Assembly: GCA_017560425.1 (NCBI GenBank)
Contig: JAFZEX010000034.1
Span: forward strand, 1 to 64,000
Reading direction: 5' to 3'
DNA: 64,000 nucleotides
Source of the DNA: Alistipes sp.
GTDB lineage: Bacteria; Bacteroidota; Bacteroidia; Bacteroidales; Rikenellaceae
The notes beneath the pieces are model-generated. The model saw nothing but the letters and a program-made list of their open reading frames with translations. It was not told where the DNA came from and did not search any database. A program made the translations under genes and the position numbers. Numbering within the stretch: the stretch's first letter is position 1; each line of letters begins with the position of its first letter. This document shows, one piece after another, positions 47,671-56,364 of this stretch.

Positions 47671-49119
47671 CTACTCGTGGTGGTGACCCTCGTGGTGGTG
47701 CTCATGGTCAGCACCGAGTGTCACGCCATACTCATGTGGCGATGTTAGCTTCTTGCCTTGATACTCGCCCGTGAGCGTGCGTAGGAACGCCACGATGTCG
47801 TTAATATCCTGCTCGCTGAGCCTTCTATCTTCCTGATAATAAGCCATGTCACGCACTGCCTCCTCCAATGTTGGGCGTGTGCCGTCGTGGAAGTATGGCC
47901 ATGTTAGCTCCACGTTGCGAAGACCTGGAGTCTTGAAGCGGTGCATATCTCGCTCGAGCTTTGTCTCCTTGTTGCGACCATTATCCTCGATGTTTGGCTG
48001 GTGCTTAAGCTTAGTGTCGGCATCGCGATCGGCGAAGTAGTCGTGGTAAACACCCATAAGCTCATACGACTCGCCACCAAGGTTTGCACCGACATGGCAT
48101 GTGGCGCAGCTATACTCCTTGAAGAGCTCGTAGCCACGCTTCTCTTGCGCTGTTAGTGCCTCTTCGTCGCCACGCAACCACTTATCAAACTGCGAGTTAG
48201 GTGTTACAAGTGTGCGCTCGAAGGCTGCAATAGCATTTGTTATGTTTGCCTCAGTGAAACCCTCTGGATATACCTCCTTGAACTCGGCAACAAACTTAGC
48301 ATCTTTGTTTAGCTTGGCGATAATCTCGTCGAACGAAGCCGACGCCATCTCGATAGGGTTGAGCGGAGGACCTGCTGCCTGCGCCTCGAGGGTCATGGCA
48401 CGGCCGTCCCAGAACTGCACGAAGTTGTACGACGAGTTGTAAACCGTAGGGGCATTCACTCCACCAAGCTGGTCGTTCACGCCGTGTGAGTATTGATGGT
48501 TATCAACGCCACCAGCATTAAGGTCGTGACACGTTGCGCACGACACACTGTTGTCCACCGATAGGCGTGTGTCGTGGTAGAGCTTGAAGCCGAGCGCTAC
48601 TCGCTTCTGGTCTACGTTGGTTGCCTCGGCAATAGGGCGCACGGGCTCGCCACCCAAGCCGTCGTTGTAGTGACTCTTGCGCCACTCCTCTGCCCACGCC
48701 TGAGCAATGCTGCCCTTAGCCTTTGTGCTCTTGCTGCCCCAGTGCATGAGGAAGTACTTAGCAGCAGGCATTGTGCCGTCCAAGATAACCTTCTCGACCT
48801 TGGCTACATCTACTTCTGATAGCTTCTCGCCACTCTTCAGGGCATTGTACATGGGCATGATGTCGAAGGTGTGGTAGCCCTTCTCGATATCCTCCTTTAT
48901 GAGCTTGCCCGCAACGGGTAGGTTAGCGTAGAATGGTAGTTCGGCATCCTGCTGGTGACAGCTAAGACAGCCGCCCTGCTCCAACATAGCCACCATGCGT
49001 GCATCGGGCGCAAGCTCCTCAGAGGGAGGGGTGAGCTGCATGCGATAGACCACTACAAGAACAATGGCGAGTAGCAATGTCGCAATCGACAGACGCTTAA
49101 ATGTAAATAACTTCTTCAT
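47671..49119 (-). CDS. triheme cytochrome c peroxidase (MauG/CcpA family)
   Basis: Exported heme enzyme that reduces hydrogen peroxide in the periplasm. The 482 residues have an N-terminal anchor or signal (about 10-25) and three CxxCH heme sites: CLSCH (51-55), CATCH (194-198) and CATCH (338-342). The last two belong to the standard diheme peroxidase core; the first lies in an extra N-terminal heme domain that could bring electrons in. The C-terminus ends in a His-rich tail (HEHHHEGHHHE), a possible metal-binding site. It is the last gene after ResB and CcsA, which mature c-type cytochromes. Confidence 0.93.
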   Translation of the reverse strand: MKKLFTFKRLSIATLLLAIVLVVVYRMQLTPPSEELAPDARMVAMLEQGGCLSCHQQDAELPFYANLPVAGKLIKEDIEKGYHTFDIMPMYNALKSGEKLSEVDVAKVEKVILDGTMPAAKYFLMHWGSKSTKAKGSIAQAWAEEWRKSHYNDGLGGEPVRPIAEATNVDQKRVALGFKLYHDTRLSVDNSVSCATCHDLNAGGVDNHQYSHGVNDQLGGVNAPTVYNSSYNFVQFWDGRAMTLEAQAAGPPLNPIEMASASFDEIIAKLNKDAKFVAEFKEVYPEGFTEANITNAIAAFERTLVTPNSQFDKWLRGDEEALTAQEKRGYELFKEYSCATCHVGANLGGESYELMGVYHDYFADRDADTKLKHQPNIEDNGRNKETKLERDMHRFKTPGLRNVELTWPYFHDGTRPTLEEAVRDMAYYQEDRRLSEQDINDIVAFLRTLTGEYQGKKLTSPHEYGVTLGADHEHHHEGHHHE

Positions 49120-49131
49120 AGTTTGTAGTTT

Positions 49132-49920
49132 TTATTGTTGATTATATGTATGTACACTCTCTTTTGCCGAGGGCAGGTAGTTCACGCCATACCAGCACAT
49201 CTGTAGCGTGAGGAAGGCGGCGATGACTATGGCGTAGTATGCCACGTTTGCACGACGTGTTGAGCGTGCGGGTAGGTGTATGGCAAGTAGAAACAAGCCC
49301 CATGTTGCCGCTGCCCAAGCCTCCTTGGCATCCCAGCTCCAATATGCGCCCCACGCATCTTTTGCCCATAGTGCCCCCGTGAGCATGCCCACGGTAAATA
49401 GTCCTATGCCGCCGTAGAGTAGCTTCTCGATGACGTCACGTAGCTCGAGCTTGCGGTTTACTAAGCCCGATAGTGCAAGCAGCGTGGCACAGCCGAGCAG
49501 CGAGTAGGAGAACATATATACCGAGACGTGGGGGATAAACCATGCGCTCTGGAGTGCTGGCATCAGCGACTCGTCGTGGATCTCGGGGCGTAGGATGTTG
49601 ATAAGGATAAACACCGTTGCCATGAGTGTAGAGAAGATAAGTATCCAGCGGTAGTGCCACCTATGGTATGTCACCGTGCCCGCCACGAGCATAAACACAG
49701 AGTACCATAAGCGTGTCTCGCCCATGGTGCGTAGCGGTGGTCGCCCAAGTGTATGCCATAGCATGCCGACAAACAATGCCATGACCACGATAGCCGACAC
49801 CGATAGTAGGGTAGCTACCGAGCTGCGCTCTTTGTGTCGAAGCGCCACGACAGCACCCATGGCTGAGAGAACAACAGCCACGGGGGCGACATACGCAAAT
49901 ATGTTCCAGCCAAGTTCCAT
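49132..49920 (-). CDS. ccsA: cytochrome c biogenesis protein CcsA (system II)
   Basis: Inner membrane heme-handling protein that works with ResB to attach heme to apocytochromes outside the membrane. The 262 residues have about eight membrane segments and the tryptophan-rich heme-binding WWD motif GAYWSWDAKEAWAAATW at about residues 190-206, with conserved histidines before and after it. It starts 1 nt after the ResB stop and the peroxidase gene follows 12 nt on, so the operon makes both a c-type cytochrome and its maturation machine. Confidence 0.93.
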   Translation of the reverse strand: MELGWNIFAYVAPVAVVLSAMGAVVALRHKERSSVATLLSVSAIVVMALFVGMLWHTLGRPPLRTMGETRLWYSVFMLVAGTVTYHRWHYRWILIFSTLMATVFILINILRPEIHDESLMPALQSAWFIPHVSVYMFSYSLLGCATLLALSGLVNRKLELRDVIEKLLYGGIGLFTVGMLTGALWAKDAWGAYWSWDAKEAWAAATWGLFLLAIHLPARSTRRANVAYYAIVIAAFLTLQMCWYGVNYLPSAKESVHTYNQQ

Positions 49921-49921
49921 G

Positions 49922-50734
49922 CTACTTATTCACCTTTTTTGGTCCCATCGCAAACATCATCACAGCACCCGCAAGCAGCATCACGATACCCACCAATGAG
50001 AGGTAGTGCCATGGCTCGTCGATAACCTCGATTACGGCGTAGCCATCTCTACCATCGTTGATGATGTATATCTTTGTGCCGAAGCCCTTGCTTGCAGGGT
50101 GGTTTACGCTCAGCTTTGCACTCTTGCCATCTACCACTACATCTGCCTCGATTGCCGTGAGTCGTCCTGCGTCGTCACGCTCTGTACGTATCTCGCTAAG
50201 CTCTATCTCGTAGCCGAGGTTTTCGGCACCACCACTTGTTGAGTAGGCGATGCTGCTACGCTCACCCCTCTCGAGTGCCATGCGCACAACGTGGCGGTCG
50301 GGCGCACCCCAAAAGCCTGCGCCGAGAAGGAGTATCAAGCCACAATGTAGCAAAGTAAATCGCCAGCGTATGCCCTTAGCATTGCGCCAGCCACGAAGAG
50401 TTATAAGCGAGAGATGTGTGAGGGTGAAGAGTATTGCCGTGATAACCGAGAGCGATGTTGTGCGTGGCTCAGCCTGCGTGCCGAGAACAATGCCCACAAT
50501 CGCCATCAGGACGAACGATATTTTAGTTGCCTCAGCCGAGAGCATAAACTCGCCCGCAGCCTTGATGCGCTTGCGCCAAAGGTGTGCCACGCCTGTAAGC
50601 CACAATAGCGCCAGGAGCACGTTGAGCGGAAAGGCAAACAGAGCGATATCAACACCCCTTACGATGGTGTCGATTGTGACTAACGCTATGGCTATAATGC
50701 TAATTATCAGCCATCTATGTTTGCACACGTTCAT
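49922..50734 (-). CDS. resB: cytochrome c biogenesis protein ResB-like (system II)
   Basis: Partner of CcsA. The 270 residues have three N-terminal membrane segments plus one before a periplasmic domain (about residues 165-235: GYEIELSEIRTERDDAGRLT, AKLSVNHPASKGFGTKIYII) and one C-terminal segment (about 242-262). Shorter than classical ResB but with the same order, as in Bacteroidota members. First gene of the three-gene operon. Confidence 0.85.
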   Translation of the reverse strand: MNVCKHRWLIISIIAIALVTIDTIVRGVDIALFAFPLNVLLALLWLTGVAHLWRKRIKAAGEFMLSAEATKISFVLMAIVGIVLGTQAEPRTTSLSVITAILFTLTHLSLITLRGWRNAKGIRWRFTLLHCGLILLLGAGFWGAPDRHVVRMALERGERSSIAYSTSGGAENLGYEIELSEIRTERDDAGRLTAIEADVVVDGKSAKLSVNHPASKGFGTKIYIINDGRDGYAVIEVIDEPWHYLSLVGIVMLLAGAVMMFAMGPKKVNK

Positions 50735-50765
50735 GCTACTCAGACTATTCTCCGAAATTCTTTGA

Positions 50766-50773
50766 TAAAGATA
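50766..50773 (-). promoter_or_regulatory. candidate -7 box TATCTTTA (minus strand)
   Basis: One mismatch to TAnnTTTG, about 32 nt before the ResB-like ATG. Confidence 0.35.
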
Positions 50774-50864
50774 TTACTATTTTTTGAAATTGAAGCTCTT
50801 TTCGACAAAAAAATCATGTTTTAGGCCAAAAAAATATTTAGTGCGTCGTTGAGCCGTAAAACAA

Positions 50865-50898
50865 TTAGGGCTGTCCGACATTTGCCGAACAGCCCTAA
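50865..50898 (-). terminator. terminator of the ExbB/ExbD operon (minus strand)
   Basis: Perfect stem TTAGGGCTGT/ACAGCCCTAA (50865-50874, 50889-50898), extended by CCG/CGG-type pairs toward the loop. The minus strand follows with TTGTTTT. It lies 20 nt past the last exbD stop. Confidence 0.8.
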
Positions 50899-50918
50899 AA
50901 CGTATAAGAGTTTAAATA

Positions 50919-51371
50919 TTAATGCACTCGGGTTTTAGCTGCGTATGAGATGCTATAAGCCTCAGCACGACGCAACTCCTGCTTAACATCGGTAAGCTTA
51001 CCTACTGTAGCGGTCTTATCGACACGCAAGTTGATAAGCATCTGCGATAGTGCCATGCCCTTCTTAGCGCTGGAATCGTGCACAAGGTCCTGAATGTCAG
51101 AAACCTCGCAGATCTGATCGTTAAGCTGAATCTTTAGCGCATCACCTTCGCCACGCTGCAAAGGCTGACCGATCCAGATGTTCACCAAACCCTTCTTATC
51201 AAGCTCTGTAATCTCTCGAGCCTCTGGCATATTGACATTCACCAATGGATCTGTATCACGCATGGTCGTTGCCGCCATGAAGAAGAACAGGAGCATGAAG
51301 ACGATGTCAGGAAGCGACGAGGTCGACATTGCGGGCACTTCTTTCTTGCCCTTTTTAGCCATTACTGCCAT
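50919..51371 (-). CDS. exbD: ExbD/TolR-type biopolymer transport protein, second copy
   Basis: A 150-residue one-pass protein of the proton-driven TonB energising complex. N-terminal cytoplasmic head with KKGKKEVPAMSTSSLPDIVF, membrane segment about residues 23-40 containing the conserved aspartate (PDIVFMLLFFFMA), then the periplasmic domain. It follows the first exbD by 5 nt. Two different ExbD proteins in one operon are common in Bacteroidota and may form heterodimers. Confidence 0.92.
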   Translation of the reverse strand: MAVMAKKGKKEVPAMSTSSLPDIVFMLLFFFMAATTMRDTDPLVNVNMPEAREITELDKKGLVNIWIGQPLQRGEGDALKIQLNDQICEVSDIQDLVHDSSAKKGMALSQMLINLRVDKTATVGKLTDVKQELRRAEAYSISYAAKTRVH

Positions 51372-51376
51372 AATTA

Positions 51377-51973
51377 CTATCGTGTTTGATCGTGTGGTTC
51401 GGCCTCAGAAATCTTCACAGGGACTGCCTTGCGAATGTTTCCTGCCTGAATCTCATTCAAATCGTTAAATTGCTTACCATATGCCTGAACAGATACCATA
51501 TCACGGTATACGTTGAAGGCGTGTGTAAGCTCGTCCTGCACCTGCAAGTAGATATTGTACTTGGTCTCGTTATCAGCCTTAAGCGAAACAACGCCCTGGC
51601 TAATGTCGCAGCTAATGCCTGGCTCAACCTCGGCTGCCTTCTTCTCAGAGCGGTCTGCTCCTACGAGGAAGTCAAGCACCTCTCGAGACATTCGAGAGTG
51701 GTCGCCTCGACGGTTAAGGTCGGCAGGCATGTACTCCTCAGCGCCAACCATGATACGACCCTCCTTAGAGACGTTTACCATGAGAACGTTACGCTGCTTG
51801 AGCTCTACATCCTGCTGCTGCTGCTCGTTGTCGGCAATAGGAGGAAGCGTACGCTTCATACCTGAATCGACATCCATAGTAGTAGTGACCAAGAAGAATA
51901 TCAACAGCAAGAATGCAATATCCGCCATTGAGCTGGAATTAATCTCTCCAGCCTTTCTCTTTGCCTTTGCCAT
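51377..51973 (-). CDS. exbD: ExbD/TolR-type biopolymer transport protein, first copy
   Basis: A 198-residue one-pass protein: cytoplasmic head MAKAKRKAGEINSSSMADIA, membrane segment (about 18-36) with the proton-path aspartate in SSSMADIAFLLLIFFLV, then a periplasmic domain with a longer insertion than the second copy (about residues 85-130). It starts 6 nt after the 444-residue gene and precedes the other exbD by 5 nt. Confidence 0.92.
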   Translation of the reverse strand: MAKAKRKAGEINSSSMADIAFLLLIFFLVTTTMDVDSGMKRTLPPIADNEQQQQDVELKQRNVLMVNVSKEGRIMVGAEEYMPADLNRRGDHSRMSREVLDFLVGADRSEKKAAEVEPGISCDISQGVVSLKADNETKYNIYLQVQDELTHAFNVYRDMVSVQAYGKQFNDLNEIQAGNIRKAVPVKISEAEPHDQTR

Positions 51974-51979
51974 ACACTA

Positions 51980-53314
51980 CTATTTAAAAATACCACGTAC
52001 TGATGAATAAAGAGCAGCAACTGCTGCACCAGCAAATGCAAGATAAGTAATCCAGATGCTAACATCAGCAATCATGTAGTCTGTTGCTGAGAATACTGAG
52101 CGTGTCTCAGGATCGTTACCGATACCGAATGGGATAGGCTCACCAGCAGCATCCAACATAGGCTGACCAACACCGTTAGTAACGTAAAGAACTGCACCAT
52201 CAACCCAACCGTGGTTAGTAGCGATAAAGTATGCAGCACCTACGCCCAAAACAACAACTACGCAAGCAACGATAGTCTTAACGATACCGCCTGAGTTCTG
52301 TGCGAAGTTGAGAAGGAAGCCAACGATAACGAAGAAGATAGCCAAGCCCATGAGTACCTCCAACCACAAGAGGTTGAAGTAAACAGCCTTACCAAGCTTC
52401 ATAAGGTTCTGCTGATCTGCCTCAGCCTCCTTGATAGCCTTCTCAAGCATAGGGATGTTAGCCTCGTATGCAGTCTCGTTGTCGAGAACTGTCTTACGCT
52501 CGTTAGCAAGCTTCTGGTAGTCAGCGATAGTAAGCTTAACACCGAGAAGCTGACGGCGCTGAAGAGCGTTGATTGACTTAGATGCGAGCAACTCGTCAAG
52601 TGTTGCAGCGTAGTCCTCACGACCCTCAACAACAGCGATCTTGATGTTTGCTACCTTGCACATATCCTCAACAACCTTCTTAGCTGGATCGAATACTGCC
52701 TTCTTAGCGTCGATAGCCTCAGTAGCCTTCTTCACCTGCTCCTGAACAGCCTTAAGCTCGTTCTGAGCATATGCGATAACCTTCTCGTCGTCAGATGCGT
52801 TTACGTCCCAAGTAAGCTTAGCCTCGAGCTCCTTCAAAGTCTCAGGAAGCTTCTTAAGATCCTCGATAGTCTTGTTAAGGTTAGCAAGCTCGTTCTTCTC
52901 GGCAGCGCTAGCACGGCGACCCTTGAGAACGATCTGAGTTCTCTTAGCCTCAGCCTCCTTAAGTGCCTTGTTCTCCTTGTCAGCAAGCTTCTCCTTGCAG
53001 TCAGCGATCTTGCCCTCAAGGTTCTTAATCTTCTCGAGTGTAGTACCGTAGATTGTAGCATCAGACTTTCTCATCTGATTGATAGTAGCGGTACCCATTG
53101 CCTCGATACCCTGCTCCACAGATACTACTGGGATTGGGTTACCAAGTGTATCCTGCTTCTCGTTACCATTCTCATCGTACTGATAGCTCATGCCCATGAT
53201 GCCGGCGATCTTGTCTGAATCTGGAGCAGACATACCGACAACAATAGTCCATGCCATCAAACCGACTGAGATCAGTGCGAGGACGAGGAATACTATTCTA
53301 TGTAATTTTTTCAT
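51980..53314 (-). CDS. membrane coiled-coil protein of the ExbB/ExbD operon
   Basis: A 444-residue protein between exbB and the two exbD genes; I do not recognise a named family. Membrane segment at about residues 6-26, a periplasmic stretch, then a long lysine/glutamate-rich coiled coil (about 100-305) and a C-terminal block with four hydrophobic segments (about 308-330, 338-358, and 415-440 with a loop that contains DGAVLYVTNGVGQPMLDA). It is placed to be a structural or regulatory part of the energy-coupling complex, perhaps a periplasm-spanning arm. 49 nt after exbB, 6 nt before exbD. Confidence 0.8.
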   Translation of the reverse strand: MKKLHRIVFLVLALISVGLMAWTIVVGMSAPDSDKIAGIMGMSYQYDENGNEKQDTLGNPIPVVSVEQGIEAMGTATINQMRKSDATIYGTTLEKIKNLEGKIADCKEKLADKENKALKEAEAKRTQIVLKGRRASAAEKNELANLNKTIEDLKKLPETLKELEAKLTWDVNASDDEKVIAYAQNELKAVQEQVKKATEAIDAKKAVFDPAKKVVEDMCKVANIKIAVVEGREDYAATLDELLASKSINALQRRQLLGVKLTIADYQKLANERKTVLDNETAYEANIPMLEKAIKEAEADQQNLMKLGKAVYFNLLWLEVLMGLAIFFVIVGFLLNFAQNSGGIVKTIVACVVVVLGVGAAYFIATNHGWVDGAVLYVTNGVGQPMLDAAGEPIPFGIGNDPETRSVFSATDYMIADVSIWITYLAFAGAAVAALYSSVRGIFK

Positions 53315-53363
53315 AATAGTCTTCTCTATTGTTATTGTTATAGGTCTAATATTTACTTCTTAA

Positions 53364-54155
53364 TTACTTCTTGCTGTATGCAGTAAGCATATCTACCAAT
53401 GTAATAGAAGTATCCTCCATATTAACTACCTGAGACTCGATCTTAGAGAGAATGTAGTTGAAGAACACCTGAAGAATAACAGCAGAGATAAGACCCATGA
53501 TAGTTGTCAAAAGCGCAACCTTGATACCACCAGCTACAACGGTTGGAGACATTGTTGCAGAACGCTCGATATCGTCGAATGCCTGGATCATACCAACAAC
53601 GGTACCCATGAAACCGAGTGATGGTGACAAAGCGATGAACAATGAGATCCAAGAAAGACCTGACTCCATCTGACCCTGCTGAACTGAACCGTAAGATACA
53701 ACAGCCTTCTCAACAGCCTCAAGACCCTGGTCGTAACGCATAAGACCCTGGTAGTAGATTGAAGCGATAGGACCACGTGTGTTACGGCAGTACTCCTTAG
53801 CAGCCTCAACGCCCTTAGAGTTAAGGAGCTCCTCAACCTTCTCAACGAACTTCTTAGTGTTGATCTGAGCGAAAGTCATGTAAAGGATACGCTCGATTGA
53901 GATTGCCAAACCAAGAATCAAGCAGACAAGCACTGGAAGCATCCAGCCCCAACCACCCTCGAGGAACTTCTTCATGAGGGCGAAGTGCATAGGCTCACCA
54001 GCAGGCTCCTCAGTTACAGTCTCAGCCTCAGCTACCTCAGCAACAGCCTCAGTCTTAGCAGCGTCGTTTGCAGGAGCCTTCTCTGCAGCATCCTGAGCAT
54101 AAGCAGCGCCGAATGAGAGAGCAGCAGCTGCCATAACCAAAAATAATTTTTTCAT
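53364..54155 (-). CDS. exbB: MotA/TolQ/ExbB proton channel protein with signal-like N-terminus
   Basis: Proton-channel subunit that powers TonB-dependent uptake. The 263 residues begin with a signal-like segment (MKKLFLVMAAAALSFGAAYA) and an acidic Ala/Glu-rich linker (about 21-52), then the three-helix ExbB core: GWMLPVLVCLILGLAISIER, LSWISLFIALSPSLGFMGTV followed by GMIQAFD, and VALLTTIMGLISAVILQVFF. The N-terminal extension is common in Bacteroidota ExbB. First gene of the four-gene operon; the 259-nt region in front shows no TAnnTTTG box on this strand. Confidence 0.93.
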   Translation of the reverse strand: MKKLFLVMAAAALSFGAAYAQDAAEKAPANDAAKTEAVAEVAEAETVTEEPAGEPMHFALMKKFLEGGWGWMLPVLVCLILGLAISIERILYMTFAQINTKKFVEKVEELLNSKGVEAAKEYCRNTRGPIASIYYQGLMRYDQGLEAVEKAVVSYGSVQQGQMESGLSWISLFIALSPSLGFMGTVVGMIQAFDDIERSATMSPTVVAGGIKVALLTTIMGLISAVILQVFFNYILSKIESQVVNMEDTSITLVDMLTAYSKK

Positions 54156-54414
54156 AATGATTTGTTTAGTTAAAATTTGTAATTTTTAGTAGTTGTTTTT
54201 CTCTATATTTTTCGTTTTTGTAAAACTTTTCTCTCGATATCAACCTCATTGCGCACACCTATCGCCACTCCCTTGGGAGTAGTTTTCGATGTGCAAACTC
54301 AATATCACTCAATTCGTTACACCCTTTAGTGGTCAATAACATGCTCTGTTTTGCCCCCTACTAAGGGATTTTACAGAGCGAAATTTACAATTAATTTTCT
54401 AAAAAAGCAACGCT
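54156..54414. other. leader region of the ExbB operon with inverted repeats
   Basis: AT-rich, no gene. ACTCCC/GGGAGT lies at 54267-54280, CCCTT-TAGT/ACTA-AGGG spans about 54321-54366, and GCTCTGT/ACAGAGC about 54342-54380; the last two interlock. They could fold in the minus-strand leader or act as regulator sites. No TAnnTTTG box seen. Confidence 0.4.
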
Positions 54415-55452
54415 TTACAAAGTAAATTCACCTCGAAGTGGCTTTCGCATCAATTCGACTGTTTCCGATAATGGCAAATTTTTGCCTAAAACGTACATTA
54501 GCTTTGTTGCTGCTGCCTCCACTGTCATGTCGTGTCCCGACACCACGCCAGCCTCCTGCAACGCAAGGCCTGTCTCGTAGAGATGCATCTGCACGGCGCC
54601 ATCTTTACACTGCGAAATATTCACCACAACAACGCCACGTGACACCGCCTCCTTAACCAAATCTACAAACCACTCCGACGTAGGTGCGTTACCTGCGCCA
54701 TAGGTCTCGAGCACCACGCCACGTGCGCCACTCTCGAGGAGCATGGCACGGAGTGTTGCGGGACGAATGCCTGGGAAGAGCTTCACGATAACAACGTCGT
54801 TAGATAGCGACTCGCTGATGAAGAACTCACGCTCGGCGTTGTCGATGTATGGTGCGATGTTTGCTGTGTTGTACTGAATATTTACGCCGACATCTGCCAA
54901 TGGGTGGTAGTTGAACGACGCAAAAGCATTGAGGGCCTCGGCACTAAACTTTGTAGTGCGGTTGCCACGGAACAATCTATTTTGGAAGTATAGGGCCACC
55001 TCGGGCACAAGGGGTTTACCCTCCTCGGTGCGGGCACCAGCAATCTCAATGGCGGTGATTAGGTTCTCACGACCATCGGTGCGGAGTATGCCGATAGGAA
55101 TTTGGCTACCTGTGAAGATTACGGGCTTTGCGAGGTTCTCGAGCATGAAACTGAGTGCCGATGCCGAGTAGGACATGGTGTCGGTGCCATGCAGAATAAC
55201 AAAGCCGTCGTAGCTCTCGTATTTATCACGAATAATGCGGGCGATGTCCACCCAATTCTCTATCGATACGTTCGACGAGTCGATAGGGGGCTTGATGGTA
55301 AATACCTCGATATCTACCTTAAGGCGCTTGAGTGAGGGAAACTCCTCATATATACCACTGAAGTCGAATGGGACGAGAGCGCCTGTTGTCTCGTCAGTCT
55401 TCATACCGATAGTACCGCCGGTATATATTATAAGTATCTTTGGTCGCTTCAT
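54415..55452 (-). CDS. ansA: type I (cytoplasmic) L-asparaginase
   Basis: Hydrolyses asparagine to aspartate and ammonia. The 345 residues carry both threonine motifs: ILIIYTGGTIGMKTDE (about residues 5-20) and DGFVILHGTDTMSYSASALS (about 81-100), the TGGT and HGTDTM signatures, and no signal peptide, hence the type I cytoplasmic form. Length is normal. Single gene with its own promoter. Confidence 0.95.
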   Translation of the reverse strand: MKRPKILIIYTGGTIGMKTDETTGALVPFDFSGIYEEFPSLKRLKVDIEVFTIKPPIDSSNVSIENWVDIARIIRDKYESYDGFVILHGTDTMSYSASALSFMLENLAKPVIFTGSQIPIGILRTDGRENLITAIEIAGARTEEGKPLVPEVALYFQNRLFRGNRTTKFSAEALNAFASFNYHPLADVGVNIQYNTANIAPYIDNAEREFFISESLSNDVVIVKLFPGIRPATLRAMLLESGARGVVLETYGAGNAPTSEWFVDLVKEAVSRGVVVVNISQCKDGAVQMHLYETGLALQEAGVVSGHDMTVEAAATKLMYVLGKNLPLSETVELMRKPLRGEFTL

Positions 55453-55459
55453 AGCCGAA

Positions 55460-55489
55460 GGATATAGGGCCTTAATGCCGATATATCCT
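55460..55489 (-). promoter_or_regulatory. inverted repeat in the ansA leader
   Basis: GGATATA (about 55460) and TATATCC (about 55483) with an inner GGC/GCC pair, located between the -7 box and the ATG of ansA. Could be an RNA hairpin or an operator. Confidence 0.4.
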
Positions 55490-55491
55490 TA

Positions 55492-55499
55492 CAAAGATA
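55492..55499 (-). promoter_or_regulatory. -7 promoter box TATCTTTG of ansA (minus strand)
   Basis: Exact TAnnTTTG about 40 nt before the ansA ATG. Confidence 0.65.
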
Positions 55500-55532
55500 T
55501 GAATAATTTGTTAAGGTTGTTGCTCTATATGT

Positions 55533-55554
55533 AAAAAAATGGGGGTTAGCCCCC
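55533..55554 (-). terminator. intrinsic terminator of the fts-tatD gene run (minus strand)
   Basis: GGGGG-TTAG-CCCCC (55541-55554) preceded on the plus strand by seven A, which gives a T7 tract on the minus strand. It lies 21 nt past the tatD stop. Confidence 0.9.
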
Positions 55555-55575
55555 AATATTTGTGCATAAAGCCAT

Positions 55576-56355
55576 TTAGTTTATGCCAAAAATGTGTTTG
55601 GCATTCGTCGTTGTTATGCTATCTACCACCTCAAAGTCGAGCCCCTTTATCTCGGCAATCTTGCGACATACGTGTTCCACAAAGGCTGGCTCGTTGCGCT
55701 TGCCACGGTGTGGCACAGGGCTGAGATATGGCGAGTCGGTTTCGAGCAGTAGTAGCTCCATGGGCAACTCTTCGACAACTTTATTAAGTCCTGAGTTCTT
55801 GAATGTTACAACGCCGCCAATGCCAAACTTAAACTCGCCCATGCGCTCGAGTTTGAGTGCTGTCTCTGCGCTGTCGGCAAAGGCGTGAAAGACACCTCGT
55901 AGGCCTCGTCCACGATATGTGGCTATGGCATCGAGCATCTCACGATATGCCGAGCGTGTGTGGATTACCACGGGGAGGTTGTGCTGCAATGCCAGCTCAA
56001 GTTGTGCGTGCAACACCTCACGCTGCTCACGATAAAAGTCCTGACTCCAATACAGGTCGAGGCCTATCTCGCCCACGCCCCAAAGCTTTGTGGGCGCTGA
56101 GTGAAGCAGCCTCTCTACCATGTCCAACTCGCTCTGCCACTGAGGGTTGTCATTGACCGATGTGGGGTGTAGTCCCGCCATGGCAAGGCAGCGATCGGGG
56201 TGCTGCTGTGCCAATGCAAACATGCGGTCACGGCTTTCCGAGTCGATATCGGGTAGAAGCATCAGCTCGACACCAGCGCTCCAAGCACGCTCCAGCGCCT
56301 CGTTGCGGTCGGCATCGAACTCCTCGGCATAAATATGTGAATGTGTATCAATCAT
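55576..56355 (-). CDS. tatD: TatD-family metal-dependent deoxyribonuclease
   Basis: Cytoplasmic TIM-barrel hydrolase of the amidohydrolase superfamily. The 259 residues contain the metal motif MIDTHSHIYAEEFD at the start, GEIGLDLYW (about 96-104), LPVVIHTRSAYREML, GVFHAFADSAETALKLE and LLLETDSPYLSPVPHRGKRN, the standard TatD signature order. Last gene of the run that begins with ftsQ; it follows dprA by 9 nt. Confidence 0.95.
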   Translation of the reverse strand: MIDTHSHIYAEEFDADRNEALERAWSAGVELMLLPDIDSESRDRMFALAQQHPDRCLAMAGLHPTSVNDNPQWQSELDMVERLLHSAPTKLWGVGEIGLDLYWSQDFYREQREVLHAQLELALQHNLPVVIHTRSAYREMLDAIATYRGRGLRGVFHAFADSAETALKLERMGEFKFGIGGVVTFKNSGLNKVVEELPMELLLLETDSPYLSPVPHRGKRNEPAFVEHVCRKIAEIKGLDFEVVDSITTTNAKHIFGIN

Positions 56356-56364
56356 AGTCTTGTG

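Noticed and set aside
54267..54280. ACTCCC/GGGAGT hairpin as a terminator
   Set aside because: The loop would be 2 nt and no T-tract follows on either strand.
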